Notes: generated from the letters alone by a model not told the origin. A stretch of 32,073 bases of DNA from an uncultured Spirochaetaceae bacterium (GCA_944392975.1 CALXYN010000023.1:1-32073), one strand, 5' to 3'. Positions 22,492-31,130 are shown, counted from the stretch's first letter. Program-made: numbers and translations.

Positions 22492-22779
22492 ATGATCCAG
22501 AATTATGAGTTCACAGTCATCTTCGATGCAGACGAAGAGAAGACAAAGTCAGGCCTCGAACTTGTGAAGAGCACATTCGAGCGCAACGGCGTTGAGATTA
22601 CAAAAGAAGAAGATCTCGGTGTCAAGACACTTGCTTACGTTATCAGGAAGCAGGAGAAGGGCCACTATGTCTACTTTGAGCTTAAGGCTGATACAGCTAC
22701 AATCGCAAAGATGAACAATGTATTCCAGCTTTCCACGCTCGTTCTCAAGTTCCTGTTCGTTAATCCGGAAAGGAAGTAA
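22492..22779 (+). CDS. rpsF: 30S ribosomal protein bS6
   Basis: A 95-aa S6 protein of the small-subunit platform that binds 16S rRNA as a dimer with S18. It begins YEFTVIFDADEE and has the central EDLGVKTLAYVIRKQEKGHYVYFEL block, which is diagnostic. The family length is 95-130, so this one lacks the acidic C-terminal extension. A strong AAGGAGG precedes the ATG. It is first in the conserved rpsF-ssb-rpsR order and lies 8 bp from ssb. Confidence 0.96.
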   Translation: MIQNYEFTVIFDADEEKTKSGLELVKSTFERNGVEITKEEDLGVKTLAYVIRKQEKGHYVYFELKADTATIAKMNNVFQLSTLVLKFLFVNPERK

Positions 22780-22787
22780 AATCGCTT

Positions 22788-23267
22788 ATGGCTACTGATA
22801 TCAATTCAGTCGTTCTTGTCGGACGTCTGACCCGCGATGCAATGCTCAGGTACTCTTCATCAGGAGCAGGATTTCTGTCGTTTACAGTTGCCGTCAACAG
22901 GTCAAAGAGGAACGCTGACGGTTCGTGGACTGACGAACCATCCTTCATTGATTGTGTTTATTTCGGACAGAATTCTCAGTCAATCAGCCAGTATCTTGTG
23001 AAGGGCAAGCAGGTTGCAGTGCAGGGAGAACTAAGACAGAGCAAATGGGAGACCGATGGACAGCAGAGGTCCAAGCTGGATGTCGTAGTCAATACTCTAT
23101 CCCTGCTTTCCGGTGGAAATCAGGGGCAGACTACTGGTGGTAATTTCTCCAGCCAGTATTCACAGCGTCCCCAGAATCCAATGAGAGACAACGTGCAGAG
23201 TGCACCGGTCTCTCCGGTTCCGGGACCAGGTCCAGAGTCATTTGAAGATGACTCGATTCCATTCTGA
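22788..23267 (+). CDS. ssb: Single-stranded DNA-binding protein
   Basis: A 159-aa SSB. The OB fold spans about residues 1-105: INSVVLVGRLTRDAMLRY, FTVAVNRSKRN, FIDCVYFGQNSQSISQYLVKGKQVAVQGELR. A Gly/Gln/Pro-rich flexible linker follows, and the acidic tip is DDSIPF, which binds partner proteins of replication and repair. It protects single-stranded DNA in the cytoplasm as a tetramer. It is co-transcribed between the S6 and S18 genes as in many bacteria. Confidence 0.96.
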   Translation: MATDINSVVLVGRLTRDAMLRYSSSGAGFLSFTVAVNRSKRNADGSWTDEPSFIDCVYFGQNSQSISQYLVKGKQVAVQGELRQSKWETDGQQRSKLDVVVNTLSLLSGGNQGQTTGGNFSSQYSQRPQNPMRDNVQSAPVSPVPGPGPESFEDDSIPF

Positions 23268-23280
23268 TTAGGAGTCAAAA

Positions 23281-23559
23281 ATGCACGAAGATAAGGATTT
23301 CGCAGAGAAAGATGGTGCCCTCAAGGATAGAAAGATGGGGGCTAGAAAGGTTGGTTTCAAGAAGAAGGTCTGTAAGTTCTGCCAGGGTGCAGCACCAGCT
23401 GATTACAAGAACCCAGACATGCTTCGCCGCTACATCACAGAGCGTGGCAAGATTCTTCCTGCTCGCATAACTGGTACATGTGCAAAGCACCAGAGAGCGC
23501 TCAACAGGGAAATTAAGAGAGCAAGAGTTCTTGCATACCTTCCTTTCGAGAAGAAGTGA
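23281..23559 (+). CDS. rpsR: 30S ribosomal protein bS18
   Basis: A 92-aa S18 of the small-subunit platform, partner of S6. A basic, Lys-rich N-terminus is followed by [32 protein letters not shown] and [27 protein letters not shown], described in part, both diagnostic. The CKFC pair suggests the zinc-binding form of the protein, although only two Cys are adjacent. TAGGAG lies before the ATG. It is third gene of the operon. Confidence 0.95.
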   Translation: MHEDKDFAEKDGALKDRKMGARKVGFKKKVCKFCQGAAPADYKNPDMLRRYITERGKILPARITGTCAKHQRALNREIKRARVLAYLPFEKK

Positions 23560-23565
23560 TGAAGT

Positions 23566-24540
23566 ATGATGGATAACAGATTGAGGGTAGCTGGAGAAGC
23601 TTTCCTGCTTCTCTTGTTGAGTTTAGTGATGTCTGAAGTCGGTTTGGCTTCACTTATTGCGGTAACTCCTCTTCTGTTCTTCTCCATCAGACATGGCAGG
23701 ATTGGTGCATCCATATTGATTGCTGGCGCCTTTATCCTGGAACTTGTCATTGCAGGTTTCAGGGGAGGGGCATTTGGTGCTGGTAAGCTTGGAGCAGCAG
23801 TCCTGATGATTGAAATGTTTATTCCTCTGTCGCTGTCAGCGGCGGGAATAGTATGGCTCAGCACTAAAGGAATGAGCGTCATGAAGCGGCTTTTTATGAC
23901 GCTTTTGCCATCGCTTGTTCTTGCGCTTGCCTGTGTTGCGTTCTTTTATTCTGATAGGGCGCTCCTCACTGACTTGCAATTGTTATTTGAGGATGCGTTT
24001 GTTGCTCTGGTAGGGCCTGTACTTGAATTGATTCTGCCTGGAGTCGATATGTCCTTGATAGCATATGTCGCGCTCCTGTCAGTAGTCTCTCTGGTACTTC
24101 CTGTTATCCTTTGTGGCATCTGTGCTAGCTGTTTCATATATGAAACTGTCTTGCATTCAAGAGAAAGCGACTGGGAAGAGAAGGTCATGTGTCTGGAGTA
24201 TAATCCGGATGCGGTCTGGGGTTTCATAGTCTCATGGGCTCTGGTTCTTCTTCTCCGCTTTGTATCAGCACCCCTGCTGCTGGAAATAGCAGTATTGAAC
24301 GTAGCTGGCATCTGGACTGTAGTTTATGCAGTACAGGGTTTCTCCGTTGTCTTTGCAAGACTTCGCAGACGCAGTGCGGCAATGAGAAGTATGACCCTTC
24401 TCATTATTGTTATTGTGTTGACCGTACTTCTTCCGGGAATAAATTTTATAATTCTCATAGGACTGCCTCTCATAGGAGTTCTTGAGAGTTTCTTCGATCT
24501 GAAGAAACTAGGAGGAATCGATTATGAAAATCATTCTTAA
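23566..24540 (+). CDS. DUF2232 / YybS-like polytopic membrane protein
   Basis: A 324-aa integral membrane protein with about seven or eight predicted hydrophobic segments, among them EAFLLLLLSLVMSEVGLA, ASILIAGAFILELVIAGF, LIAYVALLSVVSLVLPVIL and SMTLLIIVIVLTVLLPGIN. Its position between rpsR and rplI, the size and the C-terminal NFIILIGLPLIGVLESFFDLK match the DUF2232/YybS family. The function is unknown, although a few members look like energy-coupling or sporulation-linked membrane proteins. The C-terminus overlaps the rplI start by 17 bp, so the two are translationally linked. The start is the double ATG at 23566/23569; the SD is weak. Confidence 0.78.
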   Translation: MMDNRLRVAGEAFLLLLLSLVMSEVGLASLIAVTPLLFFSIRHGRIGASILIAGAFILELVIAGFRGGAFGAGKLGAAVLMIEMFIPLSLSAAGIVWLSTKGMSVMKRLFMTLLPSLVLALACVAFFYSDRALLTDLQLLFEDAFVALVGPVLELILPGVDMSLIAYVALLSVVSLVLPVILCGICASCFIYETVLHSRESDWEEKVMCLEYNPDAVWGFIVSWALVLLLRFVSAPLLLEIAVLNVAGIWTVVYAVQGFSVVFARLRRRSAAMRSMTLLIIVIVLTVLLPGINFIILIGLPLIGVLESFFDLKKLGGIDYENHS

Positions 24541-25135
24541 CCAGGATGTTGTACATCTCGGAGAAGAGGGAGACGTTGTAGAAGTAAAGGACGGATATGC
24601 CCGCAACTATCTTCTTCCTACAAAGGCTGCTGTAATCTATAACAAGTCAAATGCAGCTCTTTTTAAGTCACGTGCTGCTGCAATTGAGAAGAGAAAGGCA
24701 GAGAAGAGAGCAGCATCTGCATCTCTTAAGGAGAGACTCGACAACGTATCTCTTTCAATCGTCGTTCCAGCAGGTGAATCTGGAAAGCTTTTTGGTTCTG
24801 TTACATCCACAATGGTTCAGACAGAGTTGCAGAAGCTTGGCTTCGAGATTGAGAAGAAGAAGATCGAGGTCGCAACTCATGCTATCAAGATGACAGGAAC
24901 ATATACAGTTGTTGTTCATCTTTATGAGAATGACCTTTCTCACATCAAGCTTGTTGTAATGTCTGAGGCTGAGAAGATTGCTGCAGATAAGGCAAAGGCT
25001 GAGGCTGAAGCAAAAGCAGCTGCAGAGAAAAAGGCTGCAGAGGAAGCTGCCGCTGCAGAAGCTGCAGCAGCAGAAGAAGCAGCAGAGGCAGAGACAACAG
25101 CTGAAGCTGAGACAGAAACAGCAGAGAACAACTGA
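24524..25135 (+). CDS. rplI: 50S ribosomal protein bL9 with an extended Ala/Glu-rich tail
   Basis: A 203-aa L9 protein. The N-domain (MKIILNQDVVHLGEEGDVVEVKDGYARNYLLP), the connecting helix and the C-domain (ending VVHLYENDLSHIKLVVMSE) complete the normal core by about residue 147. A 56-residue extension follows, made almost wholly of Ala, Glu and Lys with some Thr (for example AEEAAAAEAAAAEEAAEAE). It is predicted to be a charged helix or disordered tail. bL9 usually ends near 150. The SD AGGAGG lies 8 nt before the ATG, inside the upstream membrane-protein gene. A terminator follows, so this is the end of the operon. Confidence 0.94.
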   Translation: MKIILNQDVVHLGEEGDVVEVKDGYARNYLLPTKAAVIYNKSNAALFKSRAAAIEKRKAEKRAASASLKERLDNVSLSIVVPAGESGKLFGSVTSTMVQTELQKLGFEIEKKKIEVATHAIKMTGTYTVVVHLYENDLSHIKLVVMSEAEKIAADKAKAEAEAKAAAEKKAAEEAAAAEAAAAEEAAEAETTAEAETETAENN

Positions 25136-25153
25136 GGTTGACTTTGTTCAATT

Positions 25154-25184
25154 GCCCTTGCTTTATCCTGGCAAGGGCTTTTTT
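25154..25184 (+). terminator. Intrinsic terminator of the rpsF-to-rplI operon
   Basis: GCCCTTGC (25154-25161) pairs with GCAAGGGC (25171-25178) around a 9-nt loop, then six T. It lies 19 bp after the rplI stop. Confidence 0.88.
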
Positions 25185-25240
25185 CATTTTACAAGGGCTG
25201 AGATTTTCATTGCTTGCCCTGTGGGTACAACTGTATTCTA

Positions 25241-25249
25241 TGCTATAAT
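25241..25249 (+). promoter_or_regulatory. Extended -10 promoter of dnaB
   Basis: TGCTATAAT is a perfect extended -10 (TGnTATAAT). No good -35 is found at 16-18 bp. The leader to the ATG at 25270 would be about 15 nt and includes GGAG. Confidence 0.6.
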
Positions 25250-25269
25250 CCATTCGCTTGGAGATTTAT

Positions 25270-26679
25270 ATGAGAACGCTACCACATAATGATGAGGCTG
25301 AGAAAGCTATACTCGGTGCACTCCTGATGAGGGAGGATGCCTATGATACAGTTTCTGAAAAGCTTGATGCCGCTGATTTCTATCAGCCGATGAATGGTGT
25401 CATTTTCTCTGCCATCACCAAAATGAAGGAAACTTCTAATCAGGCAATTGATTTCATTACTCTCATAGATTTCCTGAAAAAGGAAGGTTCTCTCGATAAA
25501 GCTGGAGGAATTGCCTACATTGCTTCACTCACGGAATCTGTGAATGTCACATCTAATGTAGAGCAGTATGCGGCAATCGTAAAGGAGATGTCTATCCGGC
25601 GTGCAGTTCTTTCAATGAGTACCTCATTTTCTGAGAAAGCAATGGATGCGACTGCGGATATCCTTTCTGTTCTGGATCAAGGCCAGAGCGAAATGCTGCA
25701 GCTTTCTCTCACTGGCTCTACGGCAGAAACCGATTATTCCATTTCCTCTGCTGTCAGTTCTGTTGTCGACAGGATCATCAAGAAAATGGATGGCACACTT
25801 GCCGATGATTCAGTTCCTTCCGGTTTTGATATCCTTGATAAATATACAAACGGAGGTTTTAAACCGCAGGACTACATAGTTGTCGCGGCGCGTCCATCAA
25901 TCGGTAAGACAGCTTTCGGTGTTTCCATGATCCGTAACATGATCCGCGATACAGACAGAGAGCAGCGTGTTGCCTTCTTTTCTCTGGAAATGCCTGCAAG
26001 TCAGATTACAGAACGTCTTCTGGCAAATATTTCCCATGTCAATCTACGTAATATCGCACAGGCCGATCTTTCTTCAGAAGATTCGTTTGAGCGTGTGATG
26101 AATGCTGCAGATATCCTTTTTTCAAAGAAACTTTACATCATTGATGTTCCGAATATCAGGCTGAATGAACTGAGGGCAAAGGCTAGGGCATTGAAGAGAG
26201 AGAAGGATATTACAGTTCTGATGATTGATTACATCGGCCTCATTGATCCGGGGCTGGGGCCGCAGACTCCTCGCCATGAAGTCATTGCTACTGTTTCCCG
26301 CTCTCTTAAAAGCCTCGCACGAGAACTGAAGATACCAATCATTGTTCTTTGCCAGGTTTCGAGAGACAGCGAGGAGAAAGCTCCTATACTTTCCAATCTC
26401 CGCGATTCAGGATCTATCGAGCAGGATGCTGATGTGGTAATGTTCCTCCATAGAAAGAGAATCCTTTCGGAGGAAGAGAAACAGAGGAATGCTAAAGACA
26501 TCGAGGGCAGGGCAACGCTGCAGGTTACGAAGGTAATAGTTGCTAAACAGCGTAATGGAGAGACAGGGGAGTTCAAAGTCGGTTACAACGCTGCTACAAC
26601 GTCGTTTGAACAGGTTGTGCAGACTGCGGATTTCATTGAGCCTATGCCACCGGAAAAACGCGGTTATGAGAAGAAATAG
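25270..26679 (+). CDS. dnaB: Replicative DNA helicase DnaB
   Basis: A 469-aa hexameric helicase that unwinds DNA ahead of the replisome and recruits primase. The N-domain (PHNDEAEKAILGALLMRED) covers about residues 1-110. The RecA-like motor has Walker A as ARPSIGKTAF (about 206-215), the FFSLEMPASQITERLL motif, Walker B VLMIDYIGLI, and the LCQVSR and LRDSGSIEQDADVVMFLHR motifs. The family length is about 450-470. I use the ATG at 25270, after a GGAG; a TTG at 25258 is open but would lie only 8 nt from the -10. The 3' end overlaps the convergent rseP by 16 bp. Confidence 0.95.
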   Translation: MRTLPHNDEAEKAILGALLMREDAYDTVSEKLDAADFYQPMNGVIFSAITKMKETSNQAIDFITLIDFLKKEGSLDKAGGIAYIASLTESVNVTSNVEQYAAIVKEMSIRRAVLSMSTSFSEKAMDATADILSVLDQGQSEMLQLSLTGSTAETDYSISSAVSSVVDRIIKKMDGTLADDSVPSGFDILDKYTNGGFKPQDYIVVAARPSIGKTAFGVSMIRNMIRDTDREQRVAFFSLEMPASQITERLLANISHVNLRNIAQADLSSEDSFERVMNAADILFSKKLYIIDVPNIRLNELRAKARALKREKDITVLMIDYIGLIDPGLGPQTPRHEVIATVSRSLKSLARELKIPIIVLCQVSRDSEEKAPILSNLRDSGSIEQDADVVMFLHRKRILSEEEKQRNAKDIEGRATLQVTKVIVAKQRNGETGEFKVGYNAATTSFEQVVQTADFIEPMPPEKRGYEKK

Positions 26680-27977
26680 GCTTTGATGTCGAGACTGTAC
26701 ATAGCGATTATGATTATCAAAGCCAGAACCATACCAATCAGCTGAAGTATTATATATGCCCTTGGAGATAGTTCTCTGCATTTTATCATCTCAATGATGT
26801 TTATAAGCATCTGGCCTCCATCGAATGTCGGAATGGGCAGCATATTTCCAACCGATATTGACAATGAGACCATGGCAAGAAGCATCAGAACCGTCCTTAC
26901 TCCGCTTGTTCCGCTTGCAGAAAAGGCAAGGGCAGTTATTCCTCCTATGCTTTCTGCAGCTTTTACAGGGCCTGTTATAACTGTCATTGCATCTTCTATA
27001 TGCAGTGTTATGAAAGCACCTAGCGCATTCAATGCAGCTGCGGACATTTCCGTAGCTCTCTTCAGGCCATAGGAGAATGGTTGATTGCTCTCTGCGCTTC
27101 TTCGCAGATTGCTGTACCAGGCAAATGGCAGATATCCATTCTCTATTCTTCTTTGCAGCAGTTCACCGTTCCTGTCGATTACAAGCATAAATGACGGTTT
27201 GTTGATCGCATAAAGGTCGAGAGTATATTCAATTTCCTTTCCGTCTGCTTCAACTATTCTGTCTCCAGGAAGAAAATCTGGAGACAATGATCTTCCTACA
27301 ACCGGTTCCTGCAGATTCGTGATTCCATAAACAGCACCAGTTTCAGTTTCTGTAGGGATCAGCTCTGTACTTACATTTTCTCCATTTCTAAGTACACATA
27401 GCGGTATGATTTCTCCCTGATGCAATTTTATGTAATCCTCCGCATCCTGCCAGTCCTTGAATGTATAATCACCGGAAGAAAGCAGTTTGTCGCCTTTTTC
27501 TATTCCGTTTTGCCGTATGTTCTCTCCGAAAATACAGCTGTATTCTGCTATCGGGGTGACTATTGCAGGATCAGAAAGGCGTTCGACAGGAATCATTGCA
27601 GAGAGACTGAGCATCAACACACCGATTATGAAGTTCGTAAGAGGTCCTGCAAGATAGATGAGAAAACGGGCAAGGGGTGTTGTTCCAAAATACGAACCGG
27701 CCTCTGATTTGTTCATGCTTTTGGCATCATCCTTTAGAGCTTTCATCAGATCAAGGGAACCCTTCATCCTGCAGTATCCGCCGAAAGGAATCAATGAAAT
27801 CCGGTACTCCGTTGTTCGTCCATAGAACGAGAAAAGCCGTGGTCCCATTCCATAGGAAAGTACCTCCACGTCGACCTTCATCAGTCGTGCTGCTATAAAA
27901 TGACCTAGTTCATGCAGAAAGAGGACGATACCGATTCCAATCAGGCCGATAATCATGTACAGGAGGTAAATCAGCAT
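26664..27977 (-). CDS. rseP: RseP-type site-2 zinc metalloprotease (M50)
   Basis: A 437-aa intramembrane protease that would cleave membrane-spanning substrates such as anti-sigma factors or leftover signal peptides. The zinc motif HELGH lies at residues 22-26 in the first membrane helix. LAGPLTNFIIG, one or two degenerate PDZ-like regions (about 140-270; SPDFLPGDRIVEADGKEI is the clearer), and the third zinc-ligand region NMLPIPTFDGGQ follow. This last has Phe where LDGG is usual. Two C-terminal membrane helices complete it. It is last in the rpsB-to-rseP block; its start overlaps the dxr stop by 7 bp. Confidence 0.9.
   Translation of the reverse strand: MLIYLLYMIIGLIGIGIVLFLHELGHFIAARLMKVDVEVLSYGMGPRLFSFYGRTTEYRISLIPFGGYCRMKGSLDLMKALKDDAKSMNKSEAGSYFGTTPLARFLIYLAGPLTNFIIGVLMLSLSAMIPVERLSDPAIVTPIAEYSCIFGENIRQNGIEKGDKLLSSGDYTFKDWQDAEDYIKLHQGEIIPLCVLRNGENVSTELIPTETETGAVYGITNLQEPVVGRSLSPDFLPGDRIVEADGKEIEYTLDLYAINKPSFMLVIDRNGELLQRRIENGYLPFAWYSNLRRSAESNQPFSYGLKRATEMSAAALNALGAFITLHIEDAMTVITGPVKAAESIGGITALAFSASGTSGVRTVLMLLAMVSLSISVGNMLPIPTFDGGQMLINIIEMIKCRELSPRAYIILQLIGMVLALIIIIAMYSLDIKAYFFS
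26679..26724. repeat. 9-bp inverted repeat at the dnaB stop
   Basis: GGCTTTGAT (26679-26687) and ATCAAAGCC (26716-26724) are exact reverse complements 28 bp apart, starting on the last base of dnaB and lying within the 3' coding end of rseP. With no T-run, termination is doubtful. Confidence 0.35.
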
Positions 27978-29050
27978 AGTGCCTCTGCTTTCTTTCTTGC
28001 TTCCCTGTCGATCTCAAGGATTTCTTCAAATGAAGAAGGTTCTGAAAGTGTAAATGATGATGAAAGCACTTCAGTTGTTATTTCATGGATTCTATTGAAG
28101 GAAATCCGTCCATCAAGGAACGCATTGACGGCACATTCATCGGCACGCGTATATGCAATCCTGTATCCTCCGCCAAGTTTTAGAGCTTCATAGGCGAGTG
28201 AAAGCATTGGAAAATGATTTCTATCCCAGCCTTCAAATGAAAGGTTGAAAGCTGAAGAGAAAGGCAGAGCCGCTGTAAGTCTTTTCGGGCTGTTTCCTTC
28301 TCCTGTGATTGCCATCACAATCGGGAGTGTCATATCAGGAGGAGAGAGCAGAGCATATACAGCACCTTCTGAGGTTTCTATCATGGAGTGAACGATGGAT
28401 TGACGGTGAATAGTCACATCAATTTTGTCAGGAGGAAAACCGAATAGAAGCGAAGCCTCCATCACTTCCAGCCCTTTATTTGCAAGTGTTGCACTGTCAA
28501 CAGTGATCTTTTTCCCCATTTTCCATGTTGGATGGCAAAGAGCTTCTTTGACTGTTACATTGGATGTATCTTTTCTGTCAACAAAAGGACCTCCTGAGGC
28601 TGTTATTATCAGACGGGAAGCCTTTTTCCCCTGCAGAAGGTGATAGATAGCACTGTGCTCGCTATCAACCGGGATAATCCGGACATTGTTTCTTTTTGCT
28701 TCATTGAGCATGAAGCTGCCACCCATCACAACAGATTCTTTATTGGCAAGCGCTATATCCCTTCCCTTTGAAATTGCAGTAAGCGTTGCTGGCAGTCCTG
28801 AAGAACCTGCAATGGCATTGAGTATTATATCTGGGGAAGTTTTATCAATGAACTCGGATAGACGTCTTGTATCATTACCGTTGAGATAACAGAACTCTGA
28901 ATTGAAATCGCTTGCAAGCTTTTCAAGAGAAGGGGATGTTGCTGCTGTCAGTCCAGCTATCTTCACGTCAGGCATCAGACCGTTTCTGAATGCCTTAAGA
29001 CATGTGCTGCCTATTGAACCAGTCGCTCCAAGTATCAGAAGTCTTATCAT
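27971..29050 (-). CDS. dxr: 1-deoxy-D-xylulose-5-phosphate reductoisomerase
   Basis: A 359-aa NADPH-dependent enzyme making MEP, the committed step of non-mevalonate isoprenoid synthesis. The NADPH loop is GATGSIGST, starting at residue 8. The active-site stretches ALANKESVVMGG, IPVDSEHSAIYHLL, HPTWKMGKKITVDSATLANKG and VTIHRQSIVHSMIE carry the metal and substrate residues. It is slightly shorter than the usual 380-400 through a compact C-domain. Its start overlaps the cdsA stop by 4 bp (ATGA). It supplies precursors for the undecaprenyl diphosphate made by the product of uppS two genes upstream. Confidence 0.95.
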   Translation of the reverse strand: MIRLLILGATGSIGSTCLKAFRNGLMPDVKIAGLTAATSPSLEKLASDFNSEFCYLNGNDTRRLSEFIDKTSPDIILNAIAGSSGLPATLTAISKGRDIALANKESVVMGGSFMLNEAKRNNVRIIPVDSEHSAIYHLLQGKKASRLIITASGGPFVDRKDTSNVTVKEALCHPTWKMGKKITVDSATLANKGLEVMEASLLFGFPPDKIDVTIHRQSIVHSMIETSEGAVYALLSPPDMTLPIVMAITGEGNSPKRLTAALPFSSAFNLSFEGWDRNHFPMLSLAYEALKLGGGYRIAYTRADECAVNAFLDGRISFNRIHEITTEVLSSSFTLSEPSSFEEILEIDREARKKAEALC

Positions 29051-29889
29051 ATACCAAGGAATACAGTCAGAATCGCAACATATACAGGTGCTGCCATGAC
29101 GACGGAATCGACTGAATCAAGTACACCGCCTCTTCCTGGTATTATATTCCCTGAATCCTTAACTTCTGCACATCTCTTGAAAGAAGACTCGATGAGGTCT
29201 CCTGTAGCAGCTAATGCAGCAGTAATTCCTCCAAGAAGGAATCCTTCAAAAAGCGAGTATGTGAATATTTCAGGGAAGATGTATGCTGAAAGCAGGCCGA
29301 ACAATGCAGGTACAAGAAGACCTCCGATAAAACCGGCCACGGATTTGTTCGGACTTACTTTTATGATTCCTTTATTGTTTTTCCCGAAAGCAATGCCGAA
29401 GAAATAGGCAAAGGTATCTGAACCGAATACAAGCAGGAAGAAGAACAGAATGAACCATGCTGAATGTTCGATGAATGCAATTCTGATGACAAAAGAAGCA
29501 AAGAGGCCAGGGTAGATGATGTTAAGCACTGTTTTGCTGTTTCTTTCCCACGTGCCATGGAAACTGTCTTTTGCTCCTGTGAATATCTCAAGAAACATTG
29601 TAAGTCCCATCAGGAACATCAATGTATAGAACGTTAGCTCCAAATCAGGGAAATAGCGGAACTGAACATACTGCGCCAGTGGCAGCAAAGCTCCAGCATA
29701 TGATGTAAACGGAAGTTTCTCTTCATCTTTTGAAAGCAATGATCGCATTTCAAGAGAGCCGAGGAGGGTGATTACCGTAATCGTGAGACAGAAGACTAAA
29801 TGGTCTAAAAAGGGTAGAAAAACAACGATGATAATCAGTGTGGGGACAGCAATCACTGCTGTCAGAATCCTTTTCTTTAGGCTACCCAT
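29047..29889 (-). CDS. cdsA: Phosphatidate cytidylyltransferase
   Basis: A 280-aa inner-membrane enzyme making CDP-diacylglycerol, the precursor of phospholipids. There are about seven or eight hydrophobic segments. The CdsA signature region is present as SPNKSVAGFIGGLLVPALFG followed by GDLIESSFKRCAEVKDSGNIIPGRGGVLDSVDSVV, described in part, with the metal-binding acids and D.G...PGHGG-like loop given as IPGRGGVLDSVDS. The start at 29889 follows GGAGG; the open frame further upstream overlaps uppS. It begins one base after the uppS stop. Confidence 0.93.
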   Translation of the reverse strand: MGSLKKRILTAVIAVPTLIIIVVFLPFLDHLVFCLTITVITLLGSLEMRSLLSKDEEKLPFTSYAGALLPLAQYVQFRYFPDLELTFYTLMFLMGLTMFLEIFTGAKDSFHGTWERNSKTVLNIIYPGLFASFVIRIAFIEHSAWFILFFFLLVFGSDTFAYFFGIAFGKNNKGIIKVSPNKSVAGFIGGLLVPALFGLLSAYIFPEIFTYSLFEGFLLGGITAALAATGDLIESSFKRCAEVKDSGNIIPGRGGVLDSVDSVVMAAPVYVAILTVFLGI

Positions 29890-29890
29890 T

Positions 29891-30565
29891 TCAAACGCCT
29901 CCGAATCTTCTCTGCCTGGATTCAAAATCATTTAGAATGATTTTTACCATTGATTCATCCCAATCAGGCCAAAGTTTATCATAAAAACCCAATTCTGCAT
30001 AGCTTGACTGCAAAAGGAGAAAACCTGAAAGTCTCTTTTCTCCAGAAGCCCTGGCAATGAAATCCGGAGGGGGAACTTCTGGATTGTCTACAAGTGACAT
30101 AACAGTTTTTTCATCAACATGGTCCTGTAGCCTGGCTTTTTCAATCAGTCTTGTAATTTCATCAAGACCACCATAGTTGATTGCAAGCTGCAGCGTCAGT
30201 CTTGTTTCATTTTTCGTTTCCTGCCGAGCTTCATCGATGACTTTCAGAACATCGCTAGGAAGCCCTTGCCTGTTTCCGAGATGCAGAATTCGGATACCGT
30301 TTTTCTTTGCTGTGGGGATTTCAGCTTTTAATCGGGATGAGAAAAGACCCATGAGGTAGTCTATCTCCTCTCTGGGTCTTTTCCAGTTTTCGGTTGAGAA
30401 GCAATAGAGCGTCAGGTATGGTATTGAATTTGAAAGGCATGCGCGGATGACGCGTAGTGCCGCCTTCCCTCCTTCAAGATGACCGGCAGAACGGGGAAGG
30501 TTCCGCTTTTCAGCCCATCTCCCGTTGCCGTCCATTATCAGTGCCAGATGCTCAAGCTTCGCCAC
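29891..30565 (-). CDS. uppS: Isoprenyl transferase (undecaprenyl diphosphate synthase)
   Basis: A 224-aa cis-prenyltransferase that lengthens farnesyl diphosphate to undecaprenyl diphosphate, the lipid carrier for peptidoglycan. MDGNGRWAEKRNLPRSAGH carries the catalytic Asp (D12). YCFSTENWKRPREEID, LQLAINYGGLDEI and the C-terminal PDFIARASGEKRLSGFLLLQSSYAEL are all family signatures. In that last block, Ala-Ser-Gly-Glu replaces the commoner RTSGE. I chose GTG at 30565, because GGAG lies 7 nt before it; the ATG at 30613 would place 16 unusual residues inside frr. It starts 1 bp after the frr stop. Confidence 0.93.
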   Translation of the reverse strand: MAKLEHLALIMDGNGRWAEKRNLPRSAGHLEGGKAALRVIRACLSNSIPYLTLYCFSTENWKRPREEIDYLMGLFSSRLKAEIPTAKKNGIRILHLGNRQGLPSDVLKVIDEARQETKNETRLTLQLAINYGGLDEITRLIEKARLQDHVDEKTVMSLVDNPEVPPPDFIARASGEKRLSGFLLLQSSYAELGFYDKLWPDWDESMVKIILNDFESRQRRFGGV

Positions 30566-30566
30566 C

Positions 30567-31121
30567 TTAGATCTCCATGATCTCCTTCTCCTTAGCTTCT
30601 GCAATCTTTGCAATGTCTGCTATGGATGAATCGGTGAGCTTCTGTATTTTCTGCTCTCCTTCTTTCTGCTCGTCCTCGCTGATGTCTCCATTTTTTTGGA
30701 GCTTCTTCAGCTCCTCCATGGCGTCACGGCGAATATTGCGGATAGCAACACGTGCATTCTCTGCTGTAGCCTTTGCATTCTTTGCAAGCTCCTTTCTTCT
30801 TTCCTCTGTGAGAGGTGGGAATGCTACGCGGATGAGCTTTCCATCATTATTCGGATTGAGTCCAAGCTCTGATTTCTGGATTGCTTTCTCAATAGCAGAA
30901 AGCACACTCTTGTCCCATGGCTGAATGACTACAAGCCTTGCCTCAGGCACGCTGATAGAAGCTACCTGAGAAAGGGGAGTCTCCGCACCATAGTAATCAA
31001 CTTTGATTTTATCGAAGAGCTGAGCTGATGCACGTCCTGTGCGAAGCGAGGCGAATTCCTGTGAGAGGGATTCGACAGACTTCTTCATTCTTGTGCTACA
31101 GTTTTCAATAACTGTCTGCAT
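30567..31121 (-). CDS. frr: Ribosome recycling factor
   Basis: A 184-aa cytoplasmic protein that with EF-G splits the post-termination ribosome. ENCSTRMKKSVESLSQEFASLRTGRASAQLFDKI and WDKSVLSAIEKAIQKSELGLNPNNDGKLIRVAFPPLTEERRKEL (in part) are the hallmark three-helix and beta-domain regions. Length is typical (185). AGGAGG lies before the ATG. It follows tsf after 9 bp with no pyrH in between, which is the order I recall for Treponema. Confidence 0.96.
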   Translation of the reverse strand: MQTVIENCSTRMKKSVESLSQEFASLRTGRASAQLFDKIKVDYYGAETPLSQVASISVPEARLVVIQPWDKSVLSAIEKAIQKSELGLNPNNDGKLIRVAFPPLTEERRKELAKNAKATAENARVAIRNIRRDAMEELKKLQKNGDISEDEQKEGEQKIQKLTDSSIADIAKIAEAKEKEIMEI

Positions 31122-31130
31122 CTCTCCTCC

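Noticed and set aside
25258-25269. TTG at 25258 as the dnaB start
   Set aside because: The ATG at 25270 has a GGAG SD and matches the DnaB N-terminus. The TTG would overlap that SD.
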